A stretch of 58,534 nt of DNA from Candidatus Gastranaerophilales bacterium (GCA_944325525.1 CALVAK010000015.1:1-58534); one strand, 5' to 3'; shown: positions 28,370-37,512, counted from the first letter of the stretch. Notes: generated by a model not told the origin, from the letters alone. Numbers and translations: made by a program.

Positions 28370-29320
28370 ATGAAAATTGTAATTGTAGGTTATGGCGAAA
28401 TGTTTAATGCACTTATCACGGGTGTATTAAACTCAGGACATGAAATAGCCGGTGTTTTCAGGAAAGAAAACATTCTATATAGTCCTTTTCGAAGACTTGT
28501 TTATGACTGGATTATGCCCTCTGAAGACAGACTCTTTGTAAAATCTCTCGGTTTAAACGATATAAAAGCTGAAAGTGTGAATTCAGATAAATTTATAGAA
28601 GAAATAAAACGCTTAAATACCGATATAATACTAGTCGGCTCCTGGGGTGAGAAGTTTTCATCAAAAATAATAGCTTCACCTAAAATTGCCTGCATTAATA
28701 CCCATCCTTCACTGCTTCCTAAATACCGAGGAGCAAACCCCTATGCACAAGTAATTCTTGCAGGAGAGAAATACAGCGGAATTACTTTTCATATAATGGA
28801 TGAAAATTTTGATACGGGACCTGTAATCCATCAGGCAGAAGTTAAAATATCTGATTACGAAACAGGAAAAAGCTTAAAACAAAAATGCTGCGAACTTGCA
28901 AGAAAAGAAATTGTATCTTTATTAAAATCTTTCGATGAAAAAATTCAAATACCCATAAAACAAAATGAAAAACTGGCTACATATCAAAAACAGCTTACAC
29001 TTGAAGACTGTATTCTTAATTTTTCCGAAGAATCTTCCGTTAAAATACAACGACGAATAAGAGCACTTACTCCATGGCTTAAATGTCATATCCCGTATAA
29101 AAATGAATTTTTTGAATTTAAAAAATTTACAGTTTACGATAACAAGGTTGATTTTGAACCGGCAAGCATTATTAAAAAAACTTCCAATTCAATTTTTATT
29201 GTATGTGCAGACAGAAAAATAATTGAATTTTCAGGACTTAAGCTAAAACGTTTTTTACTTTTGCCGTTTACTAAGTTCTATTTAAAATATTTTATAAAAA
29301 TAAATTCAAAAGCAATATAA
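28370..29320 (+). CDS. Formyltransferase family protein (Fmt/ArnA-like)
   Basis: The N-terminal formyltransferase Rossmann domain shows the catalytic Asn and His in INTHPSLLPKYRGANP and the Asp in DENFDTGPVI, the triad used with 10-formyltetrahydrofolate. The C-terminal part (from about residue 215) resembles the OB-like domain of methionyl-tRNA formyltransferase but is poorly conserved. HPSLLPKYRG with NP rather than the Fmt-typical AAP suggests a paralogue acting on a sugar-nucleotide or another amine instead of Met-tRNA. The ATG at 28370 starts the MKIVIVGYGEM fold; the upstream in-frame extension is hydrophobic and unlikely. First of a four-gene plus-strand run. Confidence 0.85.
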   Translation: MKIVIVGYGEMFNALITGVLNSGHEIAGVFRKENILYSPFRRLVYDWIMPSEDRLFVKSLGLNDIKAESVNSDKFIEEIKRLNTDIILVGSWGEKFSSKIIASPKIACINTHPSLLPKYRGANPYAQVILAGEKYSGITFHIMDENFDTGPVIHQAEVKISDYETGKSLKQKCCELARKEIVSLLKSFDEKIQIPIKQNEKLATYQKQLTLEDCILNFSEESSVKIQRRIRALTPWLKCHIPYKNEFFEFKKFTVYDNKVDFEPASIIKKTSNSIFIVCADRKIIEFSGLKLKRFLLLPFTKFYLKYFIKINSKAI

Positions 29321-29359
29321 AGTTTGATGTATAATAATGAAAAAAACAAGGCGGTAAAA

Positions 29360-30190
29360 ATGTTAGATTTAAATGCTGTTTATGAAATAATTACTTTTGC
29401 AATAGGTGATACAAAAGCAGGTTCAAAAATGGGAAAACTGCAAATCAGAAATATTGAAGATTCAACTGTTCTTAATTGTATTTTATGGGAGGAAACTCTC
29501 AACCGGATTGATATGAAACTATTTAGAACAAATAATCTCATAAAAATAAACAGCGGATCCTATAATGAAAAATATAATAACTGTTTAATTTCTGATATTT
29601 CCTTAGTAAAAGAAGCAAAAATGGGACTTAGTGAAAACCAGAAAGAAGAATTGTTTTCAAAAATAACAGATTACGTAAATGAAATCGAAGATAAAAAATT
29701 AGCAGAATTTGTTTCTTCTTTGCTTTTTGAATATGAAAAAGAGTTTAAAACTGCACCTGCTGCAAGATTAATGCATCATAATTATGTAGGCGGACTTCTT
29801 GAACATACTTATGAATGCCTTGATATAGCTAAAATTGTTTTAACAAAATGTAATAACAAAATAAATTCAGATATTGTATATGCTGCTTGTATATTACATG
29901 ATTTCGGCAAAATATTTGAATATAATATTGACCTTGAAACAGGACTTATTGAATATAACGAAGAATTTAAAAAAGATTGGAGATCTCACTCTCAATGGGG
30001 TTTTTCAGTTTGTATGAATAACGGTTTTAAAGATGTAGCAAAAATGATTGCCGCACATCACGGAAGAACCGACTGGGGAGCTTTAATAGACCTGAACGAA
30101 AAAGAAGTTGAACCTTTTATGTATATAGTTCATCATATTGATGACTTATCTGCAAAATTTGGTAAAATCTCAATATCAGACTTAAATTAA
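29360..30190 (+). CDS. OB-fold plus HD-domain nuclease, YhaM-like
   Basis: An N-terminal OB-like domain (to about residue 110) is followed by an HD phosphohydrolase domain: HHNYVGGLLEHT, LHDFGK with the His-Asp pair, and AAHHG. This pairing is typical of the YhaM/CBF1 family of 3'-5' exoribonucleases. Upstream TTG and ATG codons are in frame, but AAGGCGG sits just before the ATG at 29360. 276 residues, slightly shorter than YhaM. It follows the formyltransferase gene by 39 bases. Confidence 0.85.
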   Translation: MLDLNAVYEIITFAIGDTKAGSKMGKLQIRNIEDSTVLNCILWEETLNRIDMKLFRTNNLIKINSGSYNEKYNNCLISDISLVKEAKMGLSENQKEELFSKITDYVNEIEDKKLAEFVSSLLFEYEKEFKTAPAARLMHHNYVGGLLEHTYECLDIAKIVLTKCNNKINSDIVYAACILHDFGKIFEYNIDLETGLIEYNEEFKKDWRSHSQWGFSVCMNNGFKDVAKMIAAHHGRTDWGALIDLNEKEVEPFMYIVHHIDDLSAKFGKISISDLN

Positions 30191-30200
30191 GGAACAAATT

Positions 30201-30905
30201 ATGAAAAAAATATTTTCGTTAATAATGCTGGTTTTATTTTTATTTGCTTATTGTCCAACTATAGTTTATGCTCAAACTAACAAAAAAATTAATGCAAACA
30301 TAAAAACAAAAAAAGTTCCGGCAGGAACTGTTATAACTCTAAGATTACTTGATCCTTTAAGTGCACAAAATATGGAACTTGGCGATCAATTTGATTTAAT
30401 GGTTGTAGATAATGTTAAAGTTGAAAATATAGTTGTAATCCCACAAGGAACGGTAGTAAGAGGTTCAATAGAAGAAATCAAAAAACCCGCAATACTATAT
30501 AAAGGCGGTCTTATAAGATTATATTTTGACCATATAGTAAGTTCTACAGGAAAACATGTTCCGTTTTATGCAGGCATTTGTAATAATCAATATATAACTT
30601 ATGACGGTGCTCTAAGTTCAAAAACAACGTACAAAACAGCAATAACAAAGACGGCAGAAACAACAAAAAATATAGTTGTTAATCCTACAGTGCGTGCCTG
30701 GGAATTCGGTGATGATTTATTAAACGGAACTCCAAAATACTTTTTTGCTCCATTAACAGCAATTGTATGTACTCCTGTTGCCGGAATTTATTTTATTGGG
30801 GACTCAATAGCAGATATATTTAAAAAAGGCAAAGATATAAATATTAATCAGGGTGAAACTATTCAGGTTCAGTTAATAAAATCAATTGACATGCCGGTTT
30901 ATTAA
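30201..30905 (+). CDS. Secreted protein of unknown function
   Basis: Clear signal peptide: MKKIF, a hydrophobic stretch, and a likely cut after VYA (residue about 24). The mature part has VPAGTVITLRLLDPL and VIPQGTVVRGSIEEI, a repeated [IV]PxGTV pattern reminiscent of beta-barrel domains in TrbI/VirB10-like and peptidoglycan-associated proteins. A second hydrophobic stretch, FFAPLTAIVCTPVAGIYFIGD, lies near residue 190. Envelope location inferred; function unknown. It starts 10 bases after the HD nuclease gene. Confidence 0.75.
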   Translation: MKKIFSLIMLVLFLFAYCPTIVYAQTNKKINANIKTKKVPAGTVITLRLLDPLSAQNMELGDQFDLMVVDNVKVENIVVIPQGTVVRGSIEEIKKPAILYKGGLIRLYFDHIVSSTGKHVPFYAGICNNQYITYDGALSSKTTYKTAITKTAETTKNIVVNPTVRAWEFGDDLLNGTPKYFFAPLTAIVCTPVAGIYFIGDSIADIFKKGKDININQGETIQVQLIKSIDMPVY

Positions 30906-30906
30906 T

Positions 30907-31461
30907 ATGGTTGTTAAAAAATTTATTATTAATATCAATTTTATAATATATCATTTATATCCTTTTTTCTCTTTATTTCAAGAAAAAAAAGCTGCAAAAT
31001 TGCTTTCTGAAAAAAACATAAAACTGGCAATTGCAGAATCATGCACAGGTGGACTTATCAGCTCAAGACTAACTGATATTCCGGGTTCAAGTTTATATAT
31101 TTTTCAAAATTTTATTACATATTCTAATGAAGCCAAAATACAATTACTAAACGTAAAAAGAGAAACGATTCAGAAATATGGCGTTGTCAGCAGTGAAGTT
31201 GCTATTGAAATGACAAAAGGACTTTTAGAAAATCATAATTGTGATATTGCTCTTTCTATAACAGGGATAGCAGGTCCTGACGGAGGAAGCATAGAAAAAC
31301 CGGTAGGCCTTGTCTATATCGCAGTTGCTGATAAAAATACATCGAAAGTTTTTAAACTTGAAGCAAACCCTTTACTTTCCAGACGGTTAATTAAATATGC
31401 CGCTTCCTGCAAAGCTCTTGATTTACTATGTGAATTTATTCTTATAAATTATAAATCATAG
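30907..31461 (+). CDS. CinA C-terminal family protein (nicotinamide-nucleotide amidohydrolase)
   Basis: Matches the stand-alone PncC/CinA C-terminal domain that deamidates nicotinamide mononucleotide to NaMN: AIAESCTGGLISSRLTDIPGSS with the catalytic Ser, YSNEAK, GVVSSEVA, and SITGIAGPDGG. An N-terminal stretch of about 30 hydrophobic residues before the domain is unusual and may be a membrane anchor or a start-site artefact. It starts one base after the preceding stop and overlaps lepB by 13 bases tail to tail. Confidence 0.9.
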   Translation: MVVKKFIININFIIYHLYPFFSLFQEKKAAKLLSEKNIKLAIAESCTGGLISSRLTDIPGSSLYIFQNFITYSNEAKIQLLNVKRETIQKYGVVSSEVAIEMTKGLLENHNCDIALSITGIAGPDGGSIEKPVGLVYIAVADKNTSKVFKLEANPLLSRRLIKYAASCKALDLLCEFILINYKS

Positions 31462-32066
31462 TGTTTTTTTTCAAAATAATTAAAATGAGTAACAGGCCAA
31501 AAAAGAATTTTTGCTCTGCCAATAAACCTATCCTTTTTAAGCGGACCCCAGTATCTTGAATCAGTAGAATTACCCCTGTTGTCCCCCATCATAAAATACT
31601 CATCTTCTTTTAAAAGAATCGGGCCGCAAAACATATTTTCTTTACATTGAGTATAATCAAAACGGTCTTTTATATATGGTTCATCAAGTACTTTATCGTT
31701 TATAAGTACATCTGATGAACCGTCATTATTATGAACAATTTGAATTTTATCACCGGGTAAACCTATTACTCTTTTTATAAATGCTATATCATTGCAGAAA
31801 AATCCCGTCAGTCTGCGAAACAAAGACAAAGGGTCGTATTTCAAATTTACTTCGGGCGGATAAAAAATCATTATATCCCCTCTATTTGGAGATGAATAAA
31901 ACCTGGACAAATTTTCTATTATAATTCTATCACCTTCAACAAGAGTCGGATGCATTGATGCTGATGGAATCCATCTTACTTCTCCAAAGAAAAATCTTAT
32001 AATTATTAATGCAACGACAACAAATACAACAGTTTCTACAATCTCTTTTATTAATGCTTTATTCAT
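31449..32066 (-). CDS. lepB: Signal peptidase I
   Basis: Membrane serine protease that removes signal peptides after Sec or Tat export. The N-terminal helix (residues 9-27) precedes the nucleophile Ser37 in PSASMHPT; the general base Lys98 is in IKRVIGLPGD, and GDNRGNSTDSRYWG is the third signature. 205 residues, normal. It starts directly after the polyprenyl synthase stop, so the two are co-transcribed. Confidence 0.97.
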   Translation of the reverse strand: MNKALIKEIVETVVFVVVALIIIRFFFGEVRWIPSASMHPTLVEGDRIIIENLSRFYSSPNRGDIMIFYPPEVNLKYDPLSLFRRLTGFFCNDIAFIKRVIGLPGDKIQIVHNNDGSSDVLINDKVLDEPYIKDRFDYTQCKENMFCGPILLKEDEYFMMGDNRGNSTDSRYWGPLKKDRFIGRAKILFWPVTHFNYFEKKHYDL

Positions 32067-33002
32067 TTAATCTGCCTTATATAAATTTTCACAAATTTTT
32101 ATTAACTCATATTTATACTGATTATCCTTTATAAAAGATATTGATGCAATAGCCTTTTTTGCATATTTTTCTATTAACAATAATGTTTTTTCATGAATTT
32201 TTTTATTATTTTCAAGATTTTTAATTATTTCTTCTTTTGTCAAATCATAGAAATTATCTTTTTCTTCAAAAAGAAATATAACAGGAGCTGTATAAATTCC
32301 GTTATATATATCACTTAAACAGGGTTTTAGTTTATCTGTTTTTTTTATATTTATGTAGTCATCTCTTATCTGAAAAGCAATACCAAAATTAATAGCAAAA
32401 TCTTTTATCCTGTCTTTTTCTTTAATATCTAATAATATACATAATGATTCAAGACTCGCCGAAAACAATTCTGCTGTTTTATATTGCGATTTTTCTATAT
32501 ATTCATTAATTGAAATTACTTTATTTATATTAAAATTTTGGTCTATTTCGCCAATACACATTTTAGTGAGTGCTTCAGAAAAAACATTGAATATTAAATA
32601 ATTTTCACATTCAGCTAAATTTCTCATAGCAATTGCCAGTATAAAATCACCGGAAAGAACACTTAGATTATTACCTATTTCAACATTTAATGATGTCTTC
32701 CCTCTTCTAATTTGTGCATTATCAATAATATCATCGTGAATTAAAGTTGCATTATGAATAAGTTCTGAAGATACAGCTAATTTAATAACACAATCCGGCA
32801 AATCATACTCTAGAGCCTTTGCTATCAATATAATTAAAGCAGGTCTTATTTTTTTTGACTTGGAAAATATAAAATCAATTATCTTATTTGATACCTGCAT
32901 CGGATATTTGTTTATTGCACTGCTTAATTTTTCCTCAAATCTCTTAAGTTCTTTTTCAATAAGTTTCAATGTTTTTCCTTTATTATCTAATATAGTGTCC
33001 AA
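32067..33002 (-). CDS. Polyprenyl diphosphate synthase (trans-type)
   Basis: Isoprenoid chain elongation from allylic diphosphate plus IPP. The first Asp-rich motif DDIID is at residues 90-94, followed by RRGKTSL. The second motif reads DDYIN at 214-218, with Asn where Asp is usual, so metal binding there may be altered. Product length (geranyl, farnesyl, octaprenyl) cannot be assigned. 311 residues. It is paired with lepB and may feed quinone or other prenyl lipid synthesis alongside uppS and ispE in this window. Confidence 0.93.
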   Translation of the reverse strand: MDTILDNKGKTLKLIEKELKRFEEKLSSAINKYPMQVSNKIIDFIFSKSKKIRPALIILIAKALEYDLPDCVIKLAVSSELIHNATLIHDDIIDNAQIRRGKTSLNVEIGNNLSVLSGDFILAIAMRNLAECENYLIFNVFSEALTKMCIGEIDQNFNINKVISINEYIEKSQYKTAELFSASLESLCILLDIKEKDRIKDFAINFGIAFQIRDDYINIKKTDKLKPCLSDIYNGIYTAPVIFLFEEKDNFYDLTKEEIIKNLENNKKIHEKTLLLIEKYAKKAIASISFIKDNQYKYELIKICENLYKAD

Positions 33003-33094
33003 TCTACCTTCATTTATCTTGAATTTTTCCCCGGATGTTATCTTTATTGTATATGTATTTTATTAAAAATAACAAATTTTTTTTTGTTCATTTT

Positions 33095-33123
33095 TTGTCA
33101 CTATTAACAGATGTAAATAATTA
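33095..33123 (+). promoter_or_regulatory. Likely promoter of the 33160 gene
   Basis: TTGTCA (33095-33100), 17 bases, TAATTA (33118-33123); predicted start near 33130. Good -35, moderate -10. It lies between divergent genes. Confidence 0.45.
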
Positions 33124-33159
33124 ACAAACTCAACACAGTTTAATTATACGAGAGAAAAA

Positions 33160-33522
33160 ATGAATGTATTAAATAATATTCAAAATATAAATGGAAAAAT
33201 CTCTTTCCCTAAAAATAAAATTCAGAAACAGGAAAGTCAAACTAAAAAAGAATATAAGCCTGATGTTCTGGATTTTCTCAGCGAAAAAGTTGTAAACAAA
33301 AATGATTTAAATGATATGGTAACTACTCCCCGTGCAATATTTAAAGGGTACTTATGCTTTACGGCAGGAACAGCAGTAAATACAATAGGAAGCCTTATAA
33401 AGCAGGGCAAGTTTGCAAATGCATTAAAAATAACCGGCTGTTTAGCAACAATATACGGTACATACAATTTTGTTAAGCCTTATCTTATAAGAAAGAATGA
33501 TTTGACTAAATCAGAAAAATAA
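33160..33522 (+). CDS. Hypothetical membrane-associated protein with N-terminal ISFPK
   Basis: 120 residues, unknown. The N-terminal 20 residues include GKISFPKNKIQ, a possible variant of the SFG motif seen in other proteins here. A charged stretch follows, then two weak hydrophobic helices (GYLCFTAGTAVNTIGSLI and LKITGCLATIYGTYNFV). GAGAG precedes the ATG. A short gap separates it from the next small membrane protein, with which it may be co-transcribed. Confidence 0.7.
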   Translation: MNVLNNIQNINGKISFPKNKIQKQESQTKKEYKPDVLDFLSEKVVNKNDLNDMVTTPRAIFKGYLCFTAGTAVNTIGSLIKQGKFANALKITGCLATIYGTYNFVKPYLIRKNDLTKSEK

Positions 33523-33551
33523 TTTATTTTATAATAAAAGAGGTTAGTAGA

Positions 33552-33755
33552 ATGTATAAAGTATTTCTGTGGATAATATTTTTTATTGCATTATATTTTG
33601 CATATCAAGCCGGCTGGTTTCATAATATAGCAAATTATTTTTCGGAATCAGAAAAATTCGGACGTCAAGAACGTGTAATTGAAGAAGAAGACGGAAGTAT
33701 TACTACCGTAAGATATAGAAACGTATTTGACATAGTAACAGGTAAATTTTTCTAA
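33552..33755 (+). CDS. Small single-pass membrane protein
   Basis: 67 residues. One N-terminal helix (FLWIIFFIALYFAYQAGWF) is followed by an acidic soluble tail ending RYRNVFDIVTGKFF. AGAGG lies seven bases before the ATG. Unknown function. The tRNA-Gly gene follows. Confidence 0.65.
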   Translation: MYKVFLWIIFFIALYFAYQAGWFHNIANYFSESEKFGRQERVIEEEDGSITTVRYRNVFDIVTGKFF

Positions 33756-33759
33756 ATAC

Positions 33760-33787
33760 TTGAAAAAAATATTTGTGCATGTATAAT
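33760..33787 (+). promoter_or_regulatory. tRNA-Gly promoter
   Basis: TTGAAA (33760-33765), 16 bases, TATAAT (33782-33787); predicted start near 33794, eleven bases before the mature tRNA. Confidence 0.75.
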
Positions 33788-33804
33788 AAAATCACTAAGA
33801 AATT

Positions 33805-33876
33805 GCGAGAGTAATTCAGTGGTAGAATGCTTCCTTGCCAAGGAAGATGTCGCGAGTTCGAGCCTCGTCTCTCGCT
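33805..33876 (+). tRNA. tRNA-Gly (anticodon GCC)
   Basis: All arms can be folded: acceptor GCGAGAG with CTCTCGC (discriminator T), D-arm ATTC / GAAT with GTGGTA in the loop, anticodon arm CTTCC-TTGCCAA-GGAAG with anticodon GCC, and T-arm GCGAG-TTCGAGC-CTCGT. 72 bases; CCA is not encoded. It has its own promoter and terminator, so it is a single-gene unit. Confidence 0.98.
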
Positions 33877-33880
33877 AATA

Positions 33881-33911
33881 AAAAACATCCGCCTAATAGT
33901 GGGTGTTTTTT
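33881..33911 (+). terminator. Terminator of tRNA-Gly
   Basis: AAAAACATCCGC pairs with GTGGGTGTTTTTT through two G-U wobbles around CTAATA; the T-run begins in the stem. It starts five bases after the tRNA. Confidence 0.85.
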
Positions 33912-33977
33912 ATTAGTATAAAATATAGTAAAAAGTTAACTTAATTATAAATTTATTTTTTACTATATAATTTTTTT

Positions 33978-35018
33978 ATGAAAAAGAGATTATTATTAAT
34001 TCTTTTATATTTTACCGGATATTTTTTATCCTGTTGTGCTTCAGAAAATCAATTAATCACTCCGGCATTGTATCCTGCCGTCAACTCATCTTCTCCGTCC
34101 GGAGTTTACCCAACTGATTATTCTGATAATCTAAACTGGCTTTCAAAACCGGTTCAAAAGAAATATCGGGCAGATGTTTTTTATATTTATCCGACTGTGT
34201 GTACAACACAGGAAAAAACAAACCTTTGCAAGGTAAACAATTATCAGATGAGAAAAGATGCACAAAATGTCTTTAAACTTCAAGCAGAAGCTTTTGATAC
34301 AGTGGCAAACATTTATGCACCTTATTATACCCAGTATAATTTCAGAACATTTGCTTATTCAAATTATGAAAAAATACAAAAAGATACAGCTAATAATATC
34401 CAAGGATTGACTGATATTTACAGAGCTCTTGATTACTATTTTAAAAATTTAAACCAAGGCTATCCGTATATTCTTGCCGGACATTCTCAAGGCTCAGGAA
34501 TGCTGCTTATTGTTTTAAGCGATTATATGAAAAAACATCCTGAACATTACAAAAATATGGCAGCAGCTTATGTTATAGGATATCCTGTAACTAAGGATTT
34601 TTTGAGAAGAAATCCCCATTTAAAATTTGCTAAAAAATCAAATGATACAGGAGTTATAATTTCTTACGATGTACAATCCCCGAATAAATCAGGAATAAAT
34701 GTTCTGCAAACTGAAAATCAGCTTGTAATAAATCCTATAAATTGGAAAAGAAGCCGGAAACTTGCAAAAGCAGAAAATAATTTAGGCAGTCTTGATGAGA
34801 AAACACTTAAAATAACAACTCCAGGAATAGCAGATGCAAAAATTGATAAAAAACTCGGAGTTATTATTTGTTCAACCGCAAATTCCGATAAATATGAAAT
34901 CCCTTTGCCTGAACTGTTCGGGAAAGGTTCTTTCCACGGACAGGATTTTCAATTTTATTTTTTAAATTTAAGACAAAATGCAAAAAACAGACTTGAAAGT
35001 TTTATTAAAAATAAATAA
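33978..35018 (+). CDS. DUF3089-type alpha/beta hydrolase, exported
   Basis: 346 residues. A hydrophobic start ends LSCCASEN, consistent with a signal peptide and possibly a lipoprotein Cys. DUF3089 features are visible: ADVFYIYPTV at the first strand, YAPYYTQYNFR, and the nucleophile elbow AGHSQGSG near residue 165-172. Later HGQDFQFYF holds a plausible catalytic His. Members are presumed serine esterases or lipases of the envelope. Substrate unknown. Confidence 0.85.
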   Translation: MKKRLLLILLYFTGYFLSCCASENQLITPALYPAVNSSSPSGVYPTDYSDNLNWLSKPVQKKYRADVFYIYPTVCTTQEKTNLCKVNNYQMRKDAQNVFKLQAEAFDTVANIYAPYYTQYNFRTFAYSNYEKIQKDTANNIQGLTDIYRALDYYFKNLNQGYPYILAGHSQGSGMLLIVLSDYMKKHPEHYKNMAAAYVIGYPVTKDFLRRNPHLKFAKKSNDTGVIISYDVQSPNKSGINVLQTENQLVINPINWKRSRKLAKAENNLGSLDEKTLKITTPGIADAKIDKKLGVIICSTANSDKYEIPLPELFGKGSFHGQDFQFYFLNLRQNAKNRLESFIKNK

Positions 35019-35039
35019 TTCTTATTTTATACAAATACT

Positions 35040-35209
35040 AAAAAAGAAACTCTATACGAGCATGATTTTGTTACCTGTGAATGCCCCACAGGTGGGTAAG
35101 TGCCTTAACAAATCCGTTTCCTGCTGCAAGGCAGGTCTACTTCAATGTTATAGAGTCTTCTTTCCCTTTTAATCAAGATGTAGGAACAAAATAAATACCC
35201 GTATAGAGC
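35040..35209 (-). ncRNA. ssrS: Likely 6S RNA (SsrS-type structured RNA)
   Basis: About 170 bases with its own signals. A -10 TATAAT (35216-35221) and an ATGAAA -35, 17 bases upstream, lie inside the end of the adjacent peptidase gene; a terminal TTTCTTTTTT ends near 35040. The ends form a 9-bp perfect stem (CTCTATACG / CGTATAGAG, 35208-35200 with 35058-35050). After a small internal loop, ATTTTGTT-CCT pairs with AGG-T-AACAAAAT. Then comes a large unpaired middle and apical hairpins (CCTGC / GCAGG; ACCTGTG / CACAGGT). This rod with a central bubble and the size fit 6S RNA, which sequesters the housekeeping RNA polymerase. The family assignment is inference from architecture; a second CTCTATA at 35149-35155 allows a competing fold. 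Confidence 0.5.
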
Positions 35210-35211
35210 AT

Positions 35212-36480
35212 TTATATTATACCACTTTCTTCTCGATTTTTCATTATTTTTTTTAATATTTTAACAGCTTTACCCATCTGACTGTCTTTTTTTTGACTTC
35301 TATCGGACTTTATATAAACATCAGGACTAATTCCGGTTTTATGTATATCTTCATCTAAAGGAAGCAGATATTTATCAGAAGTAATAATCAATCCAGTATT
35401 ATTTTGTAACGGGATTATATGTTGAATTGAGTTTTTACCGTACGTATTTTCTCCAACAATAATTGCATCTAAATTATCTTTTAAAGCTCCGGCAAAAATT
35501 TCGGCGGCACTTGCCGTTCTTCTGTTTACAAGTATAATTATAGGCTTCTTTTTAAATATTTTTTCCCCTTTTGCGTAAATTTGTAATTTCTCATTATTAC
35601 CTGATTCTATACTTGTAATTCTTTCATCTTCCAGCATAAAGTTTGCCATTTCAACTGCATTTGCAAGTACTCCTCCAAAATTATCACGCAAATCGAATAT
35701 TATACCGTCTAAATCATTTGTTTTTTTAATTACATCAATAAAGTCAGAAACTGTTTTTTCTCCCATTATTGTTGATAACATTATTATTGCATACTGTCCG
35801 TCTATAACTTTATAATATACGGTTTCTATAGGTATTTTATTTCTTGTTATATCTTTTTTTATTACTTTTTCACCACGTTTTAATACCAGATGTACACTTT
35901 TTTGCTGAGGCATATTGAATATTTGATAAGCCGATAATTTATTAACGTTCTGACCGTTTATGCTCAATATCTTATCTCCGGGGAGGACATTCTCTTTTGA
36001 AGCAGGTGAATTTTTTAAAACATGATTAATTGTTATGCTATCACCGGTTTTATTAAAAATTATACCTACTCCTGTATATTTTGATTCAAGAATATCCTTT
36101 TGTTTCGCAAATTCTGAAGAATTTAAAAATCTCGTATAAGGATCGTTTAAGCTGGCAAGCATTGAATCTATAGCTACTTCTGCATCATCCGCAGTCTTTA
36201 TATGTCTAAGATATCTGTTTCTCCATTTCAACCAGTTTTGATTATTCATAGAACTATCTACATATTCATTTCTGGCACTACGCCAGACTTTTACAAACAA
36301 TCTCTGCGGAGCTATTGTTTGAGAAGAGTTTATTTTTTCTATATGCTTATTCAAAACATTAAAATTTATATTTACTCCTGGACTGAAATATACCTTAATT
36401 AATATGATGGTAAGTATTATTACCACAGAATAAAATATAACATTTTTTATTTTAATTTCTTCGTGCATATTCCCCTTCAT
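35212..36480 (-). CDS. C-terminal processing peptidase (S41 family, CtpA-like)
   Basis: Exported serine protease with a single N-terminal membrane helix (residues about 14-30), a PDZ domain (GVGIIFNKTGDSITI to LPGDKILSINGQNV), and a protease core with the Ser in NRRTASAAEIF and the Lys in GENTYGKNSI, the Ser-Lys dyad. Family members trim C termini of periplasmic or lumenal proteins. 422 residues, normal. A second ATG at 36468 with AGGGG close upstream is an alternative start. The stop codon lies three bases from the predicted start of the 6S-like RNA. Confidence 0.95.
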   Translation of the reverse strand: MKGNMHEEIKIKNVIFYSVVIILTIILIKVYFSPGVNINFNVLNKHIEKINSSQTIAPQRLFVKVWRSARNEYVDSSMNNQNWLKWRNRYLRHIKTADDAEVAIDSMLASLNDPYTRFLNSSEFAKQKDILESKYTGVGIIFNKTGDSITINHVLKNSPASKENVLPGDKILSINGQNVNKLSAYQIFNMPQQKSVHLVLKRGEKVIKKDITRNKIPIETVYYKVIDGQYAIIMLSTIMGEKTVSDFIDVIKKTNDLDGIIFDLRDNFGGVLANAVEMANFMLEDERITSIESGNNEKLQIYAKGEKIFKKKPIIILVNRRTASAAEIFAGALKDNLDAIIVGENTYGKNSIQHIIPLQNNTGLIITSDKYLLPLDEDIHKTGISPDVYIKSDRSQKKDSQMGKAVKILKKIMKNREESGII

Positions 36481-36552
36481 AAGGTTATTCTCTGCTAGAT
36501 TTATTATATATGATACTTTGAGATATTTCCTTTATTTGATATAATTTATTAC

Positions 36553-37512
36553 ATGAAAAAGCTTCTAAAAGATTGTTTATATATTTTCTTTATAGTATCA
36601 GTACTATTTTTTATCACGGATCAGCCTTCTTTTTCAAGAAACATAAAATTTGCCCAGCTGTCTGATATTCATTATTCAGATACAAAAGATCTTACTGATT
36701 ATAAAATGTTATCAAAAACAAAGCCTTTATTAGAAGATGCAATTTCACAAATTAACAATATTAACAATCTTGATTTTGTTATGATAACAGGAGACGGAAT
36801 AGATAAACCAAACAAAGAATCAATAAACTCACTTATATTACTGCTTAATAAATTAAATTATCCCTGGTATTATGCTGTCGGAAATCATGATATTACTATC
36901 GGTGGATTTCTTACAAAAGCAAATCTTATAAAAATTCTTAAAGAAAAAAATCAAAATTTTAAATTTGATTCAACTTACTATACTTTTAAACCAAAAAAAG
37001 GATTCAGAATAATTGTTATGGACGGAGCAAGAAATGAGTGTATTTCTTCTAACGGATTAATTCCTGAAGAAGAATTATGCTGGCTTGACGAAATATTGAA
37101 AGATTCCAAAAAAGATACTGTTCTGATTTTTATCCACTACCCTCTGCTTCCGCCTTTTGAATCAAAATATCATAAAATACTGAATGATAAAGAATTTAAA
37201 AAAGTTCTCGAAAAATACAATATGCCCATTGCAATTTTTTCAGGTCATTACCATACTACTAAAATAAAGAAAAGAGGTAATATTCTTCACGTTTCTTCAC
37301 CATCTTTATTCTGGTATCCCAATGCTTTTAGAATTGTAACGGTTGAGAATAAGAGAAAACAAGTTATATTTAAATTTGATTTTCACGAAACAAACTTAAA
37401 AGATTTTCAGACAAAAACAAAAATAATGACACTCGGCGGTGCTAAATACTACGGCAAACCCGAAGACAGGAATACAACAATAATTATGGAAAGAAAGTAT
37501 GACAAAAAGTGA
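36553..37512 (+). CDS. Calcineurin-like metallophosphoesterase, exported
   Basis: Signal peptide or anchor at residues about 6-24. Dimetal phosphoesterase motifs in order: QLSDIHYSD, ITGDGID, GNHD, IHYPLLP and SGHYHTT. The family hydrolyses phosphoesters such as cyclic nucleotides or nucleotides outside the membrane; substrate unknown. 319 residues. It overlaps the next gene by 14 bases and heads a three-gene run. Confidence 0.92.
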   Translation: MKKLLKDCLYIFFIVSVLFFITDQPSFSRNIKFAQLSDIHYSDTKDLTDYKMLSKTKPLLEDAISQINNINNLDFVMITGDGIDKPNKESINSLILLLNKLNYPWYYAVGNHDITIGGFLTKANLIKILKEKNQNFKFDSTYYTFKPKKGFRIIVMDGARNECISSNGLIPEEELCWLDEILKDSKKDTVLIFIHYPLLPPFESKYHKILNDKEFKKVLEKYNMPIAIFSGHYHTTKIKKRGNILHVSSPSLFWYPNAFRIVTVENKRKQVIFKFDFHETNLKDFQTKTKIMTLGGAKYYGKPEDRNTTIIMERKYDKK

